Of a DNA stretch of 64,000 bases, positions 41,700 to 50,844 are shown piece by piece. The notes beneath the pieces were generated by a model. That model was not told the DNA's origin and searched no databases. It saw only the letters and a program-made list of their open reading frames with translations. Numbering within the stretch: the first letter of the stretch is position 1; every line of letters begins with the position of its first letter. The position numbers were made by a program, and so were the translations under genes. The DNA comes from SpSt-333 sp964371615. Its GTDB lineage: Bacteria; Bacteroidota; Ignavibacteria; UBA10030; UBA8401. The stretch covers positions 248,001-312,000 of the forward strand of contig CAYJMS010000004.1 in assembly GCA_964371615.1 (NCBI GenBank). The letters run 5' to 3'.

Positions 41700-42767
41700 A
41701 TGAAAATCATCCTTTTTACTCTCGTCCTTATTATACCAGGATTCTCCCAAAGCGTATCCGATTCTCTACCGCGGGCGGACAGACTCACCGGATTTCCTGC
41801 CATCTATTATACTCCGGAAACCCGATGGGCATTCGGTGCGGGCGGACTCTATGTGTATCGGCCCGAACTCAATTCAGAACGGGCGTCCGCGGCGACCGCC
41901 AGCATTTTTTACACACAAAACAAACAATTTATCGTCGAATTGACCACTAATGTCATGGTAAACAACGGATCGCTGTGGCATCAGGGAAATTTCTTTTACC
42001 AGAAATTTCCGAACACGTTTTACGGAATCGGCAAATCAACACCCGACAGCGGCAAAGAGACTTTTACCGCGGAGATTTTCCGGTTGAATCCCGCCCTGAT
42101 GACACGGATCGCCGACCGCCTCTACGGCGGAGTCCTTGTTCACTACGAATCGTGGAATCTGCAAAATACTCTTCCGGGGAAATCCTTATCAACGGGAATC
42201 GTCCCCGGCAGCGGAGCAACGACGGTGACGGGCGTCGGAGTGTTGTTCAATTACGATGAACGGGATAATCTCTTTGCACCGATGAAAGGGAGATATTACC
42301 AGGCCGGTTTCATTTCCTCACCGCAATTTCTGGGGAGCACATTCGGATTCACCCGCACACGTATCGATCTGCGCGAATATTTTTCTCTTGGCGGATCGCA
42401 TGTCGTAGCGGCACAGGGAATTTTCCATTCTACTACCGGCACCGTGCCGTTTCGGTTTCTTCCGCAGATCGGTGGACAGAATGTAATGAGGGGATATTTT
42501 GAGGGACGGTACCGCGATAATCACATGGCGACAGTACAGGCGGAATATCGTTCGCCGTTTCTGTACCGCATCGGGTTCGCTCTCTTTGGTGCGGCAGGGG
42601 ATGTTGCTCATTCATTGAAGGATTTTAATACACGTACGTTGAAATTTGCGTACGGCATAGGCGTTCGTGTAGCATTCATTCCGGAGGAACACATCATTCT
42701 GCGTGTGGATTACGGCATTGGGAAAAATTCTAACGGGGTGTATATCACGTTCAACGAGGCGATTTAA
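41700..42767 (+). CDS. BamA/TamA (Omp85) family outer-membrane protein
   Basis: This is a 355-residue predicted 16-stranded barrel with a signal peptide (IILFTLVLIIPGFSQ) and no clear POTRA domains. The strands alternate polar and hydrophobic residues. The conserved Omp85 lid-loop motif is seen as QIGGQNVMRGYFEGRYRDN (about 258-276), and FNYDERDNLFAPMKGRYYQAGF is the D15 family entry signature. Without POTRA domains it may be a surface antigen-type transporter or phospholipase-associated barrel rather than BamA. It follows the T9SS nuclease by 49 bases on the same strand. Confidence 0.82.
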   Translation: MKIILFTLVLIIPGFSQSVSDSLPRADRLTGFPAIYYTPETRWAFGAGGLYVYRPELNSERASAATASIFYTQNKQFIVELTTNVMVNNGSLWHQGNFFYQKFPNTFYGIGKSTPDSGKETFTAEIFRLNPALMTRIADRLYGGVLVHYESWNLQNTLPGKSLSTGIVPGSGATTVTGVGVLFNYDERDNLFAPMKGRYYQAGFISSPQFLGSTFGFTRTRIDLREYFSLGGSHVVAAQGIFHSTTGTVPFRFLPQIGGQNVMRGYFEGRYRDNHMATVQAEYRSPFLYRIGFALFGAAGDVAHSLKDFNTRTLKFAYGIGVRVAFIPEEHIILRVDYGIGKNSNGVYITFNEAI

Positions 42768-42811
42768 CTTTTTTCCGGATGTGCCAAATCGAAAAGGTTC
42801 GGCATATCTAT

Positions 42812-43399
42812 TTATACTGTCTTTAAAAACTCTACTGCTTTCTTCATCGCTTCCGCACGATGGCTGAGTTGATTCTTTGCTTCAATCGACATTTCGGCAT
42901 ATGATTTTGTGAATCCTTTGGGAACAAAAAGTGGATCATACCCGAATCCGTTTGTTCCGCGGGGATTTTCGAGAATATTCCCCTCCACTCTTCCTTCAAA
43001 AACCTTTTCGATGTTTTTTCCGACGATTGCAACGACAGTTCTGAACCGAGCACCGCGGCGCCAGGATGGGACTGCCTTCATTGCCCAAAGGAGCTTATTA
43101 TTGTTATCCTCATACGATGCATTTTCACCTGCATACCGCGCAGAAAAAACGCCGGGATCCATTGCAAGATAGTAACACTCCAGGCCAGTGTCGTCCGCCA
43201 GCGTGAGCAATCCGGTTGCTTTGAATGCTTCGCGGGCTTTCTTTAATGCGTTCCCCTCCAGCGTCGGCCGATCTTCAATGGTAACAGGGGCATTCTGGAC
43301 ATCGCGCAGACTAAGTACATCGAATGTTAGGGGCGTGATAAGATGCTTGATCTCTTCGACCTTATGACGGTTATTGGTGGCGATCAGGAGTTTGTTCAA
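42812..43399 (-). CDS. rdgB: XTP/dITP diphosphatase (RdgB/HAM1 family)
   Basis: This 195-residue house-cleaning pyrophosphatase hydrolyses non-canonical purine triphosphates to keep them out of DNA and RNA. The start LLIATNNRHKVEEIKHLI is the phosphate-binding signature. TLADDTGLECYYLAMDPGVFSARYAG contains the catalytic acid residues. GFGYDPLFVPKGFTKSYAEMSIEAKNQLSHRAEAMKK closes the family pattern. Its ATG overlaps the SemiSWEET-like stop by 4 bases, indicating coupling. Confidence 0.95.
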   Translation of the reverse strand: MNKLLIATNNRHKVEEIKHLITPLTFDVLSLRDVQNAPVTIEDRPTLEGNALKKAREAFKATGLLTLADDTGLECYYLAMDPGVFSARYAGENASYEDNNNKLLWAMKAVPSWRRGARFRTVVAIVGKNIEKVFEGRVEGNILENPRGTNGFGYDPLFVPKGFTKSYAEMSIEAKNQLSHRAEAMKKAVEFLKTV

Positions 43400-43656
43400 A
43401 ATTCTTTCCTCGGGAATATTCCATAATAGAGATTAATAAGACTAGCGAGCGTCGTATAACTATTTAAAAGAATAAGCGGGATATTGTCCAATCCCACCGC
43501 CTGCAGCATCAGCAAACCAGCGCCGAGCGCATACAACAATAAAAATGATTTTTCCATCGCCACCTTTCCGGTCTTTATCGTCTCAACCGTCTGCGGTATC
43601 CAACAGATCGCCAGAAAGATAAAGCCGCCGTAACCTAAAATGTCAAGTGTGTTCAT
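43396..43656 (-). CDS. SemiSWEET-like PQ-loop membrane protein
   Basis: This 86-residue protein has three predicted transmembrane helices: ILGYGGFIFLAICWIPQTVETI, SFLLLYALGAGLLMLQAVGL and IPLILLNSYTTLASLINLYYGI. The PQ motif (CWIPQTVETIKTG) is at about 18-30. SemiSWEETs are half-size transporters that dimerise to move sugars. It precedes rdgB with a 4-base overlap. The upstream side is a REP-type array. Substrate unknown; another small PQ-loop family cannot be excluded. Confidence 0.78.
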   Translation of the reverse strand: MNTLDILGYGGFIFLAICWIPQTVETIKTGKVAMEKSFLLLYALGAGLLMLQAVGLDNIPLILLNSYTTLASLINLYYGIFPRKEF

Positions 43657-43667
43657 AATGTGACATT

Positions 43668-43866
43668 GTGGGCAATCCTGCCCGCCAACTTAAAAAACCA
43701 TAATGGCAGGCGGGCATTCCTGATTGCCCAACCCAATTTTTATTTTTTTACAGATCCTTAAATTGGCAATCCTGCCCGCCAACTTAAAAATTTATATAGG
43801 CAAGAGGGCAAATTTATTTTTCCTATACATTAAAATTACCGGCCAATCAGGAATGATTGGACCACT
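43668..43866. repeat. REP-like palindrome cluster related to the RAYT-linked arrays
   Basis: GTGGGCAATCCTGCCCGCC, GGCAGGCGGGCATTCCTGATTGCCC, GGCAATCCTGCCCGCC and GGCCAATCAGGAATGATTGGACCAC occur between two minus-strand genes. The last keeps the CAATCAGGAATGATTG core seen beside the RAYT gene 32 kb away. Confidence 0.72.
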
Positions 43867-43870
43867 TTGT

Positions 43871-44338
43871 CTAATATTGTATTTTATCCTGCTTCTGCTC
43901 CCATTCCCTGAATGCCGCCAGCGCCTCTTCTCTCATCACTTGTTGCGTCGGGATCGATCGTTCCGAAAACTTTTTAGGCAATTCATCATAAATGAAAAGA
44001 TCGTCAAATCCCGCTTTTGCCGCATCATCCCGGCTGTTCGCAAAGTAGATCCTGTCCGGCCGCGCCCAATAGATGGCGCCGAGACACATCGGGCATGGTT
44101 CGCACGATGTATAGATCTCGCATCCGGTCAATTGAAACGAGCCAATTGCCTTGCATGCCTCACGGATCGCAACAATCTCCGCGTGAGCGGTCGGATCGTT
44201 TGTTGATGTAACCAGGTTCGTTCCGCGAGCAATGATCTTCCCGTCTTTGACAATCACGCAGGCAAAAGGTCCCCCTTTTCCGTCACGGATATTTTGCTGC
44301 GACAGCCGTATCGCTTCCCACATGAATTCTGCGTTCAT
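43871..44338 (-). CDS. Nucleoside deaminase (guanine deaminase/TadA-like)
   Basis: This 155-residue cytidine-deaminase-fold enzyme binds zinc through TAHAEIVAI (His plus catalytic Glu) and TSCEPCPMCLGAIYWA (two Cys). The ending, ANSRDDAAKAGFDDLFIYDEL with RSIPTQQVMREEALAAFREW, resembles guanine deaminases rather than the tRNA deaminase TadA. Start placed at ATG 44338, 4 bases after the radA stop. A TTG at 44350 would overlap radA. It is probably translated with radA. Expected reaction: guanine to xanthine, by family. Confidence 0.85.
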   Translation of the reverse strand: MNAEFMWEAIRLSQQNIRDGKGGPFACVIVKDGKIIARGTNLVTSTNDPTAHAEIVAIREACKAIGSFQLTGCEIYTSCEPCPMCLGAIYWARPDRIYFANSRDDAAKAGFDDLFIYDELPKKFSERSIPTQQVMREEALAAFREWEQKQDKIQY

Positions 44339-44342
44339 AGCA

Positions 44343-45701
44343 TTAATCAAGTAACTGTTTTATCGCTTCCTGTATCGTTTCAACGCCCACAATGGAAATG
44401 CCGTTCGACGATTTCATTTTTTTTGCATTCGATTGCGGAATAACGATCTTCTTAAATCCCAATTTTGCCGCTTCCTGAACTCTCTTGTCACAATACGCGA
44501 TCGTGCGAATCTCTCCTCCCAAACCGATCTCGCCGATGGCGACAGTCTGCGAATCGACCGGCACATCGCGCAGTGATGAGACGATTGATGAGGCAAAACC
44601 AAGATCCGCCGCCGGTTCGTCGATGCGAATCCCACCGGCAACGTTGACGAAGACATCGTGCGATCCGGTGGTGATCCCGACACGCTTTTCAAGCACCGCT
44701 AGTAGCATCTGCAAACGACGCAGATCGAATCCCGTTGAGGTGCGTTGCGGCATGCCGTAGTTGCTTGTCGATACCAGTGCCTGCACTTCGATTAGGATCG
44801 GGCGGGTTCCTTCCATACTTGCAACGATGGTGGCGCCGCTGGCGCCGTACGTCCGCTCGGATAAAAAGACTTCTGAAGGATTCATCACTTCGCGAAGTCC
44901 CGTGTCATGCATTTCGAAAATGCCGATCTCGTTTGTGGAGCCGAACCGGTTTTTGATTCCGCGCAAAATCCTATAGGCATAATGCTTCTCCCCTTCGAAC
45001 TGCAACACCGCATCCACCATATGCTCTATCACCCGCGGTCCGGCGATGACTCCTTCTTTCGTCACATGGCCGATGAGTATGATCGGGATGTTTTTCGTCT
45101 TTGCAATTCTGGTCAGCATGCCAGTCGATTCGCGTACTTGTCCGACGCTTCCCGGCGCGCTCTCGAGATTCGGATTGAACAATGTCTGTATCGAATCGAC
45201 GATCACAAGATCGGGTGCGGCGCTTTCGATCACGTCGATGATCAACTCCAGATTTGTTTCTGCGAACAACTGGATATTGTCCGTCGGTTTTCCCAAACGC
45301 TCCGCGCGGAGCTTTACCTGTTTCGGCGATTCCTCACCGGTAACATACAGGACAACTTTATCTTTCAGGTGGAGTGCCACCTGCATCATCAACGTCGATT
45401 TGCCGATGCCGGGATCGCCGCCGAGCAAAATGACGCTTCCCGCTACAATCCCGCCGCCGAGCACTCTGTCCACTTCGCTCACACCGGACGAGAACCGGAG
45501 ATCTGTGATTGCGTCGACATCCTTTAGCGGAATCGCTTTTAATTTCGACGCTACACCGCCGCTCTTCCGTACTAATTTCAACGGCGAAGGGGCTTCTTCA
45601 ACGAATGTATTCCACTCGTCGCAATTGGGGCATTTGCCGATCCATCGCGGAGAGACATATCCGCATGATTGACAGACGTATTTTGAGGTTGTTTTTGCCA
45701 T
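44343..45701 (-). CDS. radA: DNA repair protein RadA (Sms)
   Basis: This 452-residue RecA-like helicase assists branch migration during recombination. An N-terminal four-cysteine zinc finger (CQSCGYVSPRWIGKCPNC, about 10-27) is followed by Walker A GGDPGIGKSTLMMQ (about 94-107), the RadA-specific KNRFGSTNEIG motif, and a Lon-like C-terminal domain (about 290-452). Length and order are typical. Together with the deaminase it forms a two-gene minus-strand unit. Confidence 0.96.
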   Translation of the reverse strand: MAKTTSKYVCQSCGYVSPRWIGKCPNCDEWNTFVEEAPSPLKLVRKSGGVASKLKAIPLKDVDAITDLRFSSGVSEVDRVLGGGIVAGSVILLGGDPGIGKSTLMMQVALHLKDKVVLYVTGEESPKQVKLRAERLGKPTDNIQLFAETNLELIIDVIESAAPDLVIVDSIQTLFNPNLESAPGSVGQVRESTGMLTRIAKTKNIPIILIGHVTKEGVIAGPRVIEHMVDAVLQFEGEKHYAYRILRGIKNRFGSTNEIGIFEMHDTGLREVMNPSEVFLSERTYGASGATIVASMEGTRPILIEVQALVSTSNYGMPQRTSTGFDLRRLQMLLAVLEKRVGITTGSHDVFVNVAGGIRIDEPAADLGFASSIVSSLRDVPVDSQTVAIGEIGLGGEIRTIAYCDKRVQEAAKLGFKKIVIPQSNAKKMKSSNGISIVGVETIQEAIKQLLD

Positions 45702-45764
45702 GATTATTGGACAATATAGAGCAAAGTAGCACCATATTCAACGATACTTTCCCGCAGGTGAATA

Positions 45765-48700
45765 ATGGAATACCGGTATTCTTCGATCATATTTACCATT
45801 CTCTTCTCAACATCAATGGTCTTTGGACAGAACAAGGGATCAATTCAACTGGAAAAAACCACTGCTCACGCCGACAGAAAAAGCGTGATGATGAACGCGA
45901 ACAACGTTGCAGTCACTGTCTATAATCACGGTTCGATCGCTCCGGGAGACGGATTGATCCGCCATATCAATAATTTTGTCTGGAATGGACTAGGAAATTT
46001 GTACACCGCCGGATTGGTGATCGGAGCGGAAGTGACCGATACATCCGGAAATACGATCCACATACTATCGGACGCGATAAATGACGGTTACGCCCGAGAC
46101 TTCAATCCGGTGAACAATTCGATCCTCTATGCATGGCAGCCAATACCCGGTTATGACAATCCCGAAAAAACGGTAATTGCCACAAATGACGATCCGACAA
46201 GTTGGCCCTCAAGTTGGACCGCGTGGAAAGGATTCAGGGGAGAAGGAAGCGTTCTTGCAAAAAAAGAAGCGTATTATGTCATGGATGACAGCTCAAATAG
46301 TGAATTTGCTTATTTTCCATTTCCTAATTCCGAACGACGGGGATTAGGTCTTCAGGTGGAGGGGCGGATGTTTCAATTCGACGATCCGAATGCATCCAAT
46401 GTTCTCTTTGCAATGTATACGATTAAAAATGTGAGCACGAATACATTGTCGAAGACGGCAGCCGGATTTTATATCGATGTAGATATCGGCGGCGGATCGC
46501 CGGAAAATCAGGATGATCTTGGCTTTTTCCAAAAAGATCTCAATCTGGTTTATTATTGGGATAACCCACCCGGTATCGGCGAACTCGGATTGCCGACGCA
46601 TTATTCCGGTTGCGTCATTCTTGAATCGCCTTCGAATTCCTCCGACGGGATCGACAACGATGGTGACGGAATGACCGACGAAAGCTCGTCAAACAATATC
46701 GATGACGATGGTGATTGGGATCCGGCGCATCATGATGTCGGCCTTGACGGCATATCAGGAACTGCCGATGCCGGCGAAGGAGACGGTGTCCCTTCCGCCG
46801 GTGAACCGAATTTTGACGTGTTGGATCGTGAAGAATCAGATCAGATCGGTCTGACGAGTTTTACTTCATGGCGATGGACTGAAGTACTTTTACGCAATGA
46901 TGAATCGGCATGGAGCAGACTCCATTTTGGTCTAGATGGTACGGTACCGGCATATTCGGATGTTATTTCATTATTGGGTTCTGGAGATTTTTCATTGGCG
47001 CCAAACGAGCAAACGAGGTACACGGTCGCATTATTCTCTGCATGGAATCTTGAACAAACTCTTATGCTCGCGGCAACATTACACGACCAATACGACACCC
47101 GTTTTTACAGCGACAGCAGCGGCAATAAAAGCGTCGCCGTGCAATTGACCTCTCCGGTTCAATCACAAAGTGTGGACGGCACGATTTCGATCACCTGGCA
47201 ATCCTCTGGTATATTGCAGAATCGAATGATCGACATCTGGTACAGCAATACATTCGAACCGGAATGGAAACTTTTGGCGGGCGATCTGCAGGATAACGGA
47301 TCCTATCCTTGGAATACGACACTATTGCCAGATGGTGCCTTTTATAAAATTCGTTTAACCTCAAAACAATCCGGAAACCGTGGATACTCTTCGACACATT
47401 CATTTTTTTCAGTCGATAATCCGGGCAATGCAGAGCCGGACCTTGCATTCGTCACAAAATTCGACAAGCCACGATATACCGATACGATCCGTGTGCAATG
47501 GGCGTTCGCCGATGCCGAAGGATCTGTTGTTACCACGCGTCTCTCCTTTTCCGCTGATAACGGAATCACGTTCACGCCTATTGATTCAATGAACACCGGT
47601 GAGTTTTTGTTTGATACGCGGAAGGTTCCCAACACGCAATCCGGTCGATTAAAGATTGATGCTACGGACGGAACTTCGTCCCGGTCGATAATGACACCGA
47701 CATTGAAGATTGTCAATTACTATCGAGCAATACGAGACACATTTATAGTAAAAGTGTCCGGAACAGGCACCGGCGAGATTATTCCCGTTGTCATCGACAG
47801 TACACAATTGACGGGACATGTCTATTCGGTGACGTTCGATTCATCCGACGGTGCATTACTGTATTCCGTTATCGATAAAACCCTTAATCTAAAAAAGATC
47901 GACAAAGAATCCCTGAGTCCGATTCTTGCCGGATCTTCATATTTTGACGGAATGAGAGTAACAATTAAGAACGATTCTCTTGGTATTGATTCAGAGCAAA
48001 GCGGATTTATGAACAATGCTGACCCACATATTATCGCTATGGTCGGTCCACCCTCAATTGGAGTCGTTCGATATGCCCCGATGGATATCGAAGTTCAATT
48101 TACATCGATTGATACGACGGAGGATGGATCGTTCAAATATCCTGGTGATACGCTGTACAATATTTCACTACAAAAAAAGATCGTTTCCCCGTTCTACATT
48201 AGGTTTATTGAAAATACAACGCCTGCAATGGCGATCATCAGAGAGAACACTATCAATAATCGTTGGGAATGGGGAGAACAGTTGATCGTTAGAACACCAC
48301 CGCCATATATGATTGCAGCATCAAATACCATGGCACAAGTTACATTTAACAGGATTTTTGGTATCTCTCCGTCTATCGCGGCGGGAGACAAATTCCTTAT
48401 CCGGACTACCAGGCCATTCTCAACGCTGGATTCATATGAATTCACTGCATTACAGGATTATCTCGGTCCGACCGGTGTGACAGACCGATCTGTTCTCCCA
48501 AAAGAGTTTACATTGTTCCAAAATTATCCGAATCCGTTTAATCCTGTCACGACCATTCGATTTGCCGTTCCACGAACTACAATTGTGACGTTGAGTGTAT
48601 TCGACGGATTAGGGCGGGAGGTTAAAACAATCGCAAAAGGAATGTATGATCCGGGCGAGCATCGCATCGATTGGAATGGAACAGATATGGACAATCTTCC

Positions 48701-48779
48701 GGTTGCATCCGGGTTATATTTTTACAGAATTTCCGCGGGCAGTTTTTCGCAAACCAAAAAGATGCTTCTTTTAAAATAA
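45765..48779 (+). CDS. Large secreted protein with calcium-binding-like repeats and T9SS sorting domain
   Basis: This is a 1,004-residue exported protein with signal peptide YRYSSIIFTILFSTSMVFGQ. The passenger is beta-rich. Near 285-345 it holds Asp-rich turns (DGIDNDGDGMTDESSSNNID and GLDGISGTADAGEGDG) resembling calcium-binding thrombospondin-3-type repeats. Fibronectin-like segments lie at about 455-650. The C-terminus is a T9SS sorting domain (TLFQNYPNPFNPVTTIRFAV, ending KKMLLLK). Overall plan resembles the 933-residue protein at 35852-38653, so the two may be paralogues. Function unknown, presumed cell-surface. Confidence 0.87.
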   Translation: MEYRYSSIIFTILFSTSMVFGQNKGSIQLEKTTAHADRKSVMMNANNVAVTVYNHGSIAPGDGLIRHINNFVWNGLGNLYTAGLVIGAEVTDTSGNTIHILSDAINDGYARDFNPVNNSILYAWQPIPGYDNPEKTVIATNDDPTSWPSSWTAWKGFRGEGSVLAKKEAYYVMDDSSNSEFAYFPFPNSERRGLGLQVEGRMFQFDDPNASNVLFAMYTIKNVSTNTLSKTAAGFYIDVDIGGGSPENQDDLGFFQKDLNLVYYWDNPPGIGELGLPTHYSGCVILESPSNSSDGIDNDGDGMTDESSSNNIDDDGDWDPAHHDVGLDGISGTADAGEGDGVPSAGEPNFDVLDREESDQIGLTSFTSWRWTEVLLRNDESAWSRLHFGLDGTVPAYSDVISLLGSGDFSLAPNEQTRYTVALFSAWNLEQTLMLAATLHDQYDTRFYSDSSGNKSVAVQLTSPVQSQSVDGTISITWQSSGILQNRMIDIWYSNTFEPEWKLLAGDLQDNGSYPWNTTLLPDGAFYKIRLTSKQSGNRGYSSTHSFFSVDNPGNAEPDLAFVTKFDKPRYTDTIRVQWAFADAEGSVVTTRLSFSADNGITFTPIDSMNTGEFLFDTRKVPNTQSGRLKIDATDGTSSRSIMTPTLKIVNYYRAIRDTFIVKVSGTGTGEIIPVVIDSTQLTGHVYSVTFDSSDGALLYSVIDKTLNLKKIDKESLSPILAGSSYFDGMRVTIKNDSLGIDSEQSGFMNNADPHIIAMVGPPSIGVVRYAPMDIEVQFTSIDTTEDGSFKYPGDTLYNISLQKKIVSPFYIRFIENTTPAMAIIRENTINNRWEWGEQLIVRTPPPYMIAASNTMAQVTFNRIFGISPSIAAGDKFLIRTTRPFSTLDSYEFTALQDYLGPTGVTDRSVLPKEFTLFQNYPNPFNPVTTIRFAVPRTTIVTLSVFDGLGREVKTIAKGMYDPGEHRIDWNGTDMDNLPVASGLYFYRISAGSFSQTKKMLLLK

Positions 48780-48853
48780 CGAGATTCCAAACAGAATCAG
48801 ACACTCCTCCTGAAAATAGGCGGACGGGTAAAAAACTATGCCATTCTTGGGAA

Positions 48854-49018
48854 ACGTCAGACATTGAGAAGCCATGTCAAACGTTCTCTTTCTGATAAAG
48901 ATGTCTGACGTTGCTTTTCCACGTCTGACATCTCCAGATCCATCTCGTTCCCAATGTCCCGTTGGGAACGAGCTCCGAAAGAAAGAAGACTTGCCGAATC
49001 TTTTAGATTTGGCAAGTC
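48854..49018. repeat. Second ACGTCWGACA cluster followed by hairpins
   Basis: ACGTCAGACA (48854), TGTCAAACGT (48875), TGTCTGACGT (48902) and ACGTCTGACA (48921) repeat the motif of 22408-22585, with core spacing 20, 27 and 20. A perfect 11-bp hairpin CTCGTTCCCAA/TTGGGAACGAG (48944-48972) and a GACTTGCC/GGCAAGTC hairpin (48988-49018) follow. Confidence 0.7.
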
Positions 49019-49022
49019 TGGT

Positions 49023-49061
49023 AAAAACAGTGATGCCATGACTCCAAGTCATGGCATCACT
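49023..49061 (-). terminator. Intrinsic terminator of the TRAP operon
   Basis: On the minus strand a perfect 15-bp stem (49047-49061 against 49029-49043) with loop TGG is followed by GTTTTT. It lies 12 bases beyond the large-permease stop. Confidence 0.88.
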
Positions 49062-49072
49062 GAAGAAATGTT

Positions 49073-50332
49073 CTACACCAGCCACAAACTCAATGCAGGC
49101 ACATACGTGATGATGATGAGGGCGATAATGAGGACGAAGATAAACGGCAATGTCGCCAGCGCCACTTCGCCGATCGACTTTTTAAACCGGAAACTCGACA
49201 TGAAGAGGTTCAATCCCACCGGCGGCAAGAGATATGCGATTTCAAGATTTGCCAGGAAGATGATCCCGAGATGGATCGGATCGATGCCGTACTGCATCGC
49301 CACCGGCACAATCAACGGCACCACGACGATGGCGGAGAAAATCTCCATCATCATGCCGAGAATCAGCAGAAAAATGTTCAGCAGGATCAGGAAGTAGATC
49401 TTGCTGGTCACGACCTCGCTGATGTATGAAAACAGATTCTGCGGCACCTGCTGGTCGATCAGATAATTAGTCAATCCCATCGCGCAGCCGAGGATCATCA
49501 GTATCGCGCCGACAAGCACCATGCTCTCCCTCATTACCCGCGGAACATCGGTGAAGAATTTCAGATCTTTGTAAATAAAGACTTCCACTATAAAAACATA
49601 GAACGCCGTCACTGCCGCCGCTTCGGTTGCGGTAAACCATCCGCCGTAAATTCCGATGATGATAAAAAACGGCAGCGGAATTTCCCAGATCGAATCCTTG
49701 ATCGCACTCCATGCTTTCCGTGCATCGAACGAATGCCGCGGCACGTGCGCCTTATTCCCCTGCTGCATGCTGAACAATGCGATCACCAGCATTAAGATTA
49801 CGCCGGGAACGATCCCCGCACGAAATAGCGCATCGATCGACACTTCGGCGAATGTGCCGTAGAGGATGATGGGAAGCGAGGGAGGAAAGAGCAATCCAAG
49901 TGAACCGGACGTGGTCACAAGGCCGAGTGAAAATTTTTCGGAATATCCTTCAGAGAGCAATATCGGAAAAACGAGGCCCCCCAGCGCAACGATCGTAACG
50001 CCCGATCCGCCGGTAAATGCGGTAAAGATTGCGCACGCCACCAGCACAACAATGGCAAGCCCTCCCGGCATCCATCCGATCAATGATTGCGCAAGCGCCA
50101 CGATGCGCTTCGGCGCTTTGCTTTCGGCCAGGAAATATCCCGCAACGGTAAAAAGAGGAATGGCGAGAAAGACCGGCTGATCGGCCAGACGACGGAGTTC
50201 GACGATCACCGTCGCGGTGTCGATCCCTTCGCGCGAAAATCCGTATAGCGCAATGGAACCAATGATCGTAAAGAGCGGGGATCCGATAAAGACGAGTATG
50301 ATAAGCGCTGCAGCGAAATAGAGTACGGTCAT
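49073..50332 (-). CDS. dctM: TRAP transporter large permease (DctM)
   Basis: This 419-residue inner-membrane subunit has about 12 hydrophobic helices, starting TVLYFAAALIILVFIGSPLFTIIGSIAL. It includes the family features AIPLFTVAGYFLAESKAPKRIV, GGSGVTIVALGGLVFPILL and GLVTTSGSLGLLFPPSLPIILYGTFAEVS. It forms the channel through which the bound organic acid is moved by sodium symport. Start at ATG 50332 gives a 4-base overlap with dctQ. Longer versions are not supported by the family. Confidence 0.93.
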   Translation of the reverse strand: MTVLYFAAALIILVFIGSPLFTIIGSIALYGFSREGIDTATVIVELRRLADQPVFLAIPLFTVAGYFLAESKAPKRIVALAQSLIGWMPGGLAIVVLVACAIFTAFTGGSGVTIVALGGLVFPILLSEGYSEKFSLGLVTTSGSLGLLFPPSLPIILYGTFAEVSIDALFRAGIVPGVILMLVIALFSMQQGNKAHVPRHSFDARKAWSAIKDSIWEIPLPFFIIIGIYGGWFTATEAAAVTAFYVFIVEVFIYKDLKFFTDVPRVMRESMVLVGAILMILGCAMGLTNYLIDQQVPQNLFSYISEVVTSKIYFLILLNIFLLILGMMMEIFSAIVVVPLIVPVAMQYGIDPIHLGIIFLANLEIAYLLPPVGLNLFMSSFRFKKSIGEVALATLPFIFVLIIALIIITYVPALSLWLV

Positions 50333-50844
50333 AAGTGCTGCACCTCCTCTATTTCCCAGTTTCCTTTCAGCACTTCCACAAGCCAGCCGATGGCATGTAC
50401 AACAAACCGGAATCCGATGATCGCGTATCCGATGGGAATGACAATGAGAAAATACCACGATTGCAGATCGAGGATCAGAATCGTCTCGAATTCGATCTCC
50501 AGTTGTATGAACGAGATCGCCGCCTGCATCAAAAAATAACAGACGACCGAGGCAAAAAGGCTGGTAATAATGAAAAGAATTTTCCGCACTTTCGGCGGGA
50601 CGAGTTTCGTGACAAATTCGATCTTCAGATGCCGCCGCTCACCGGTCGCGATCACCGCGCCGAAGTATCCGACCCAGAGGACAAGGTGACGGAGAAAAAT
50701 GTCCCCCCATTCAATGCTCGTATCAAAAAAATTCCGGAGCACCACCTGGGCAAATGCCATCACGATCATGATGCCGAGAAACGAGATCACCAGCCAGCCG
50801 GATATTTTTTCGAGCCACCGGTCGACAAAGAGGAATGGTCTCAT
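50329..50844 (-). CDS. dctQ: TRAP transporter small permease (DctQ)
   Basis: This 171-residue membrane protein has four predicted helices (starting ISGWLVISFLGIMIVMAFAQVVLRN). It shows the DctQ features WGDIFLRHLVLWVGYFGAVIATGERRHLKIEFV and ILIVIPIGY-like end helices (YFLIVIPIGYAIIGFRF). DctQ stabilises the large permease. It overlaps dctP and dctM by 4 bases each, an ATGA-type coupling on both sides. Confidence 0.92.
   Translation of the reverse strand: MRPFLFVDRWLEKISGWLVISFLGIMIVMAFAQVVLRNFFDTSIEWGDIFLRHLVLWVGYFGAVIATGERRHLKIEFVTKLVPPKVRKILFIITSLFASVVCYFLMQAAISFIQLEIEFETILILDLQSWYFLIVIPIGYAIIGFRFVVHAIGWLVEVLKGNWEIEEVQHL

Noticed and set aside
44339..44350. Upstream TTG start for the nucleoside deaminase
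   Set aside because: It would overlap radA by 8 bases and add four residues not typical of the family; the ATG at 44338 fits better.
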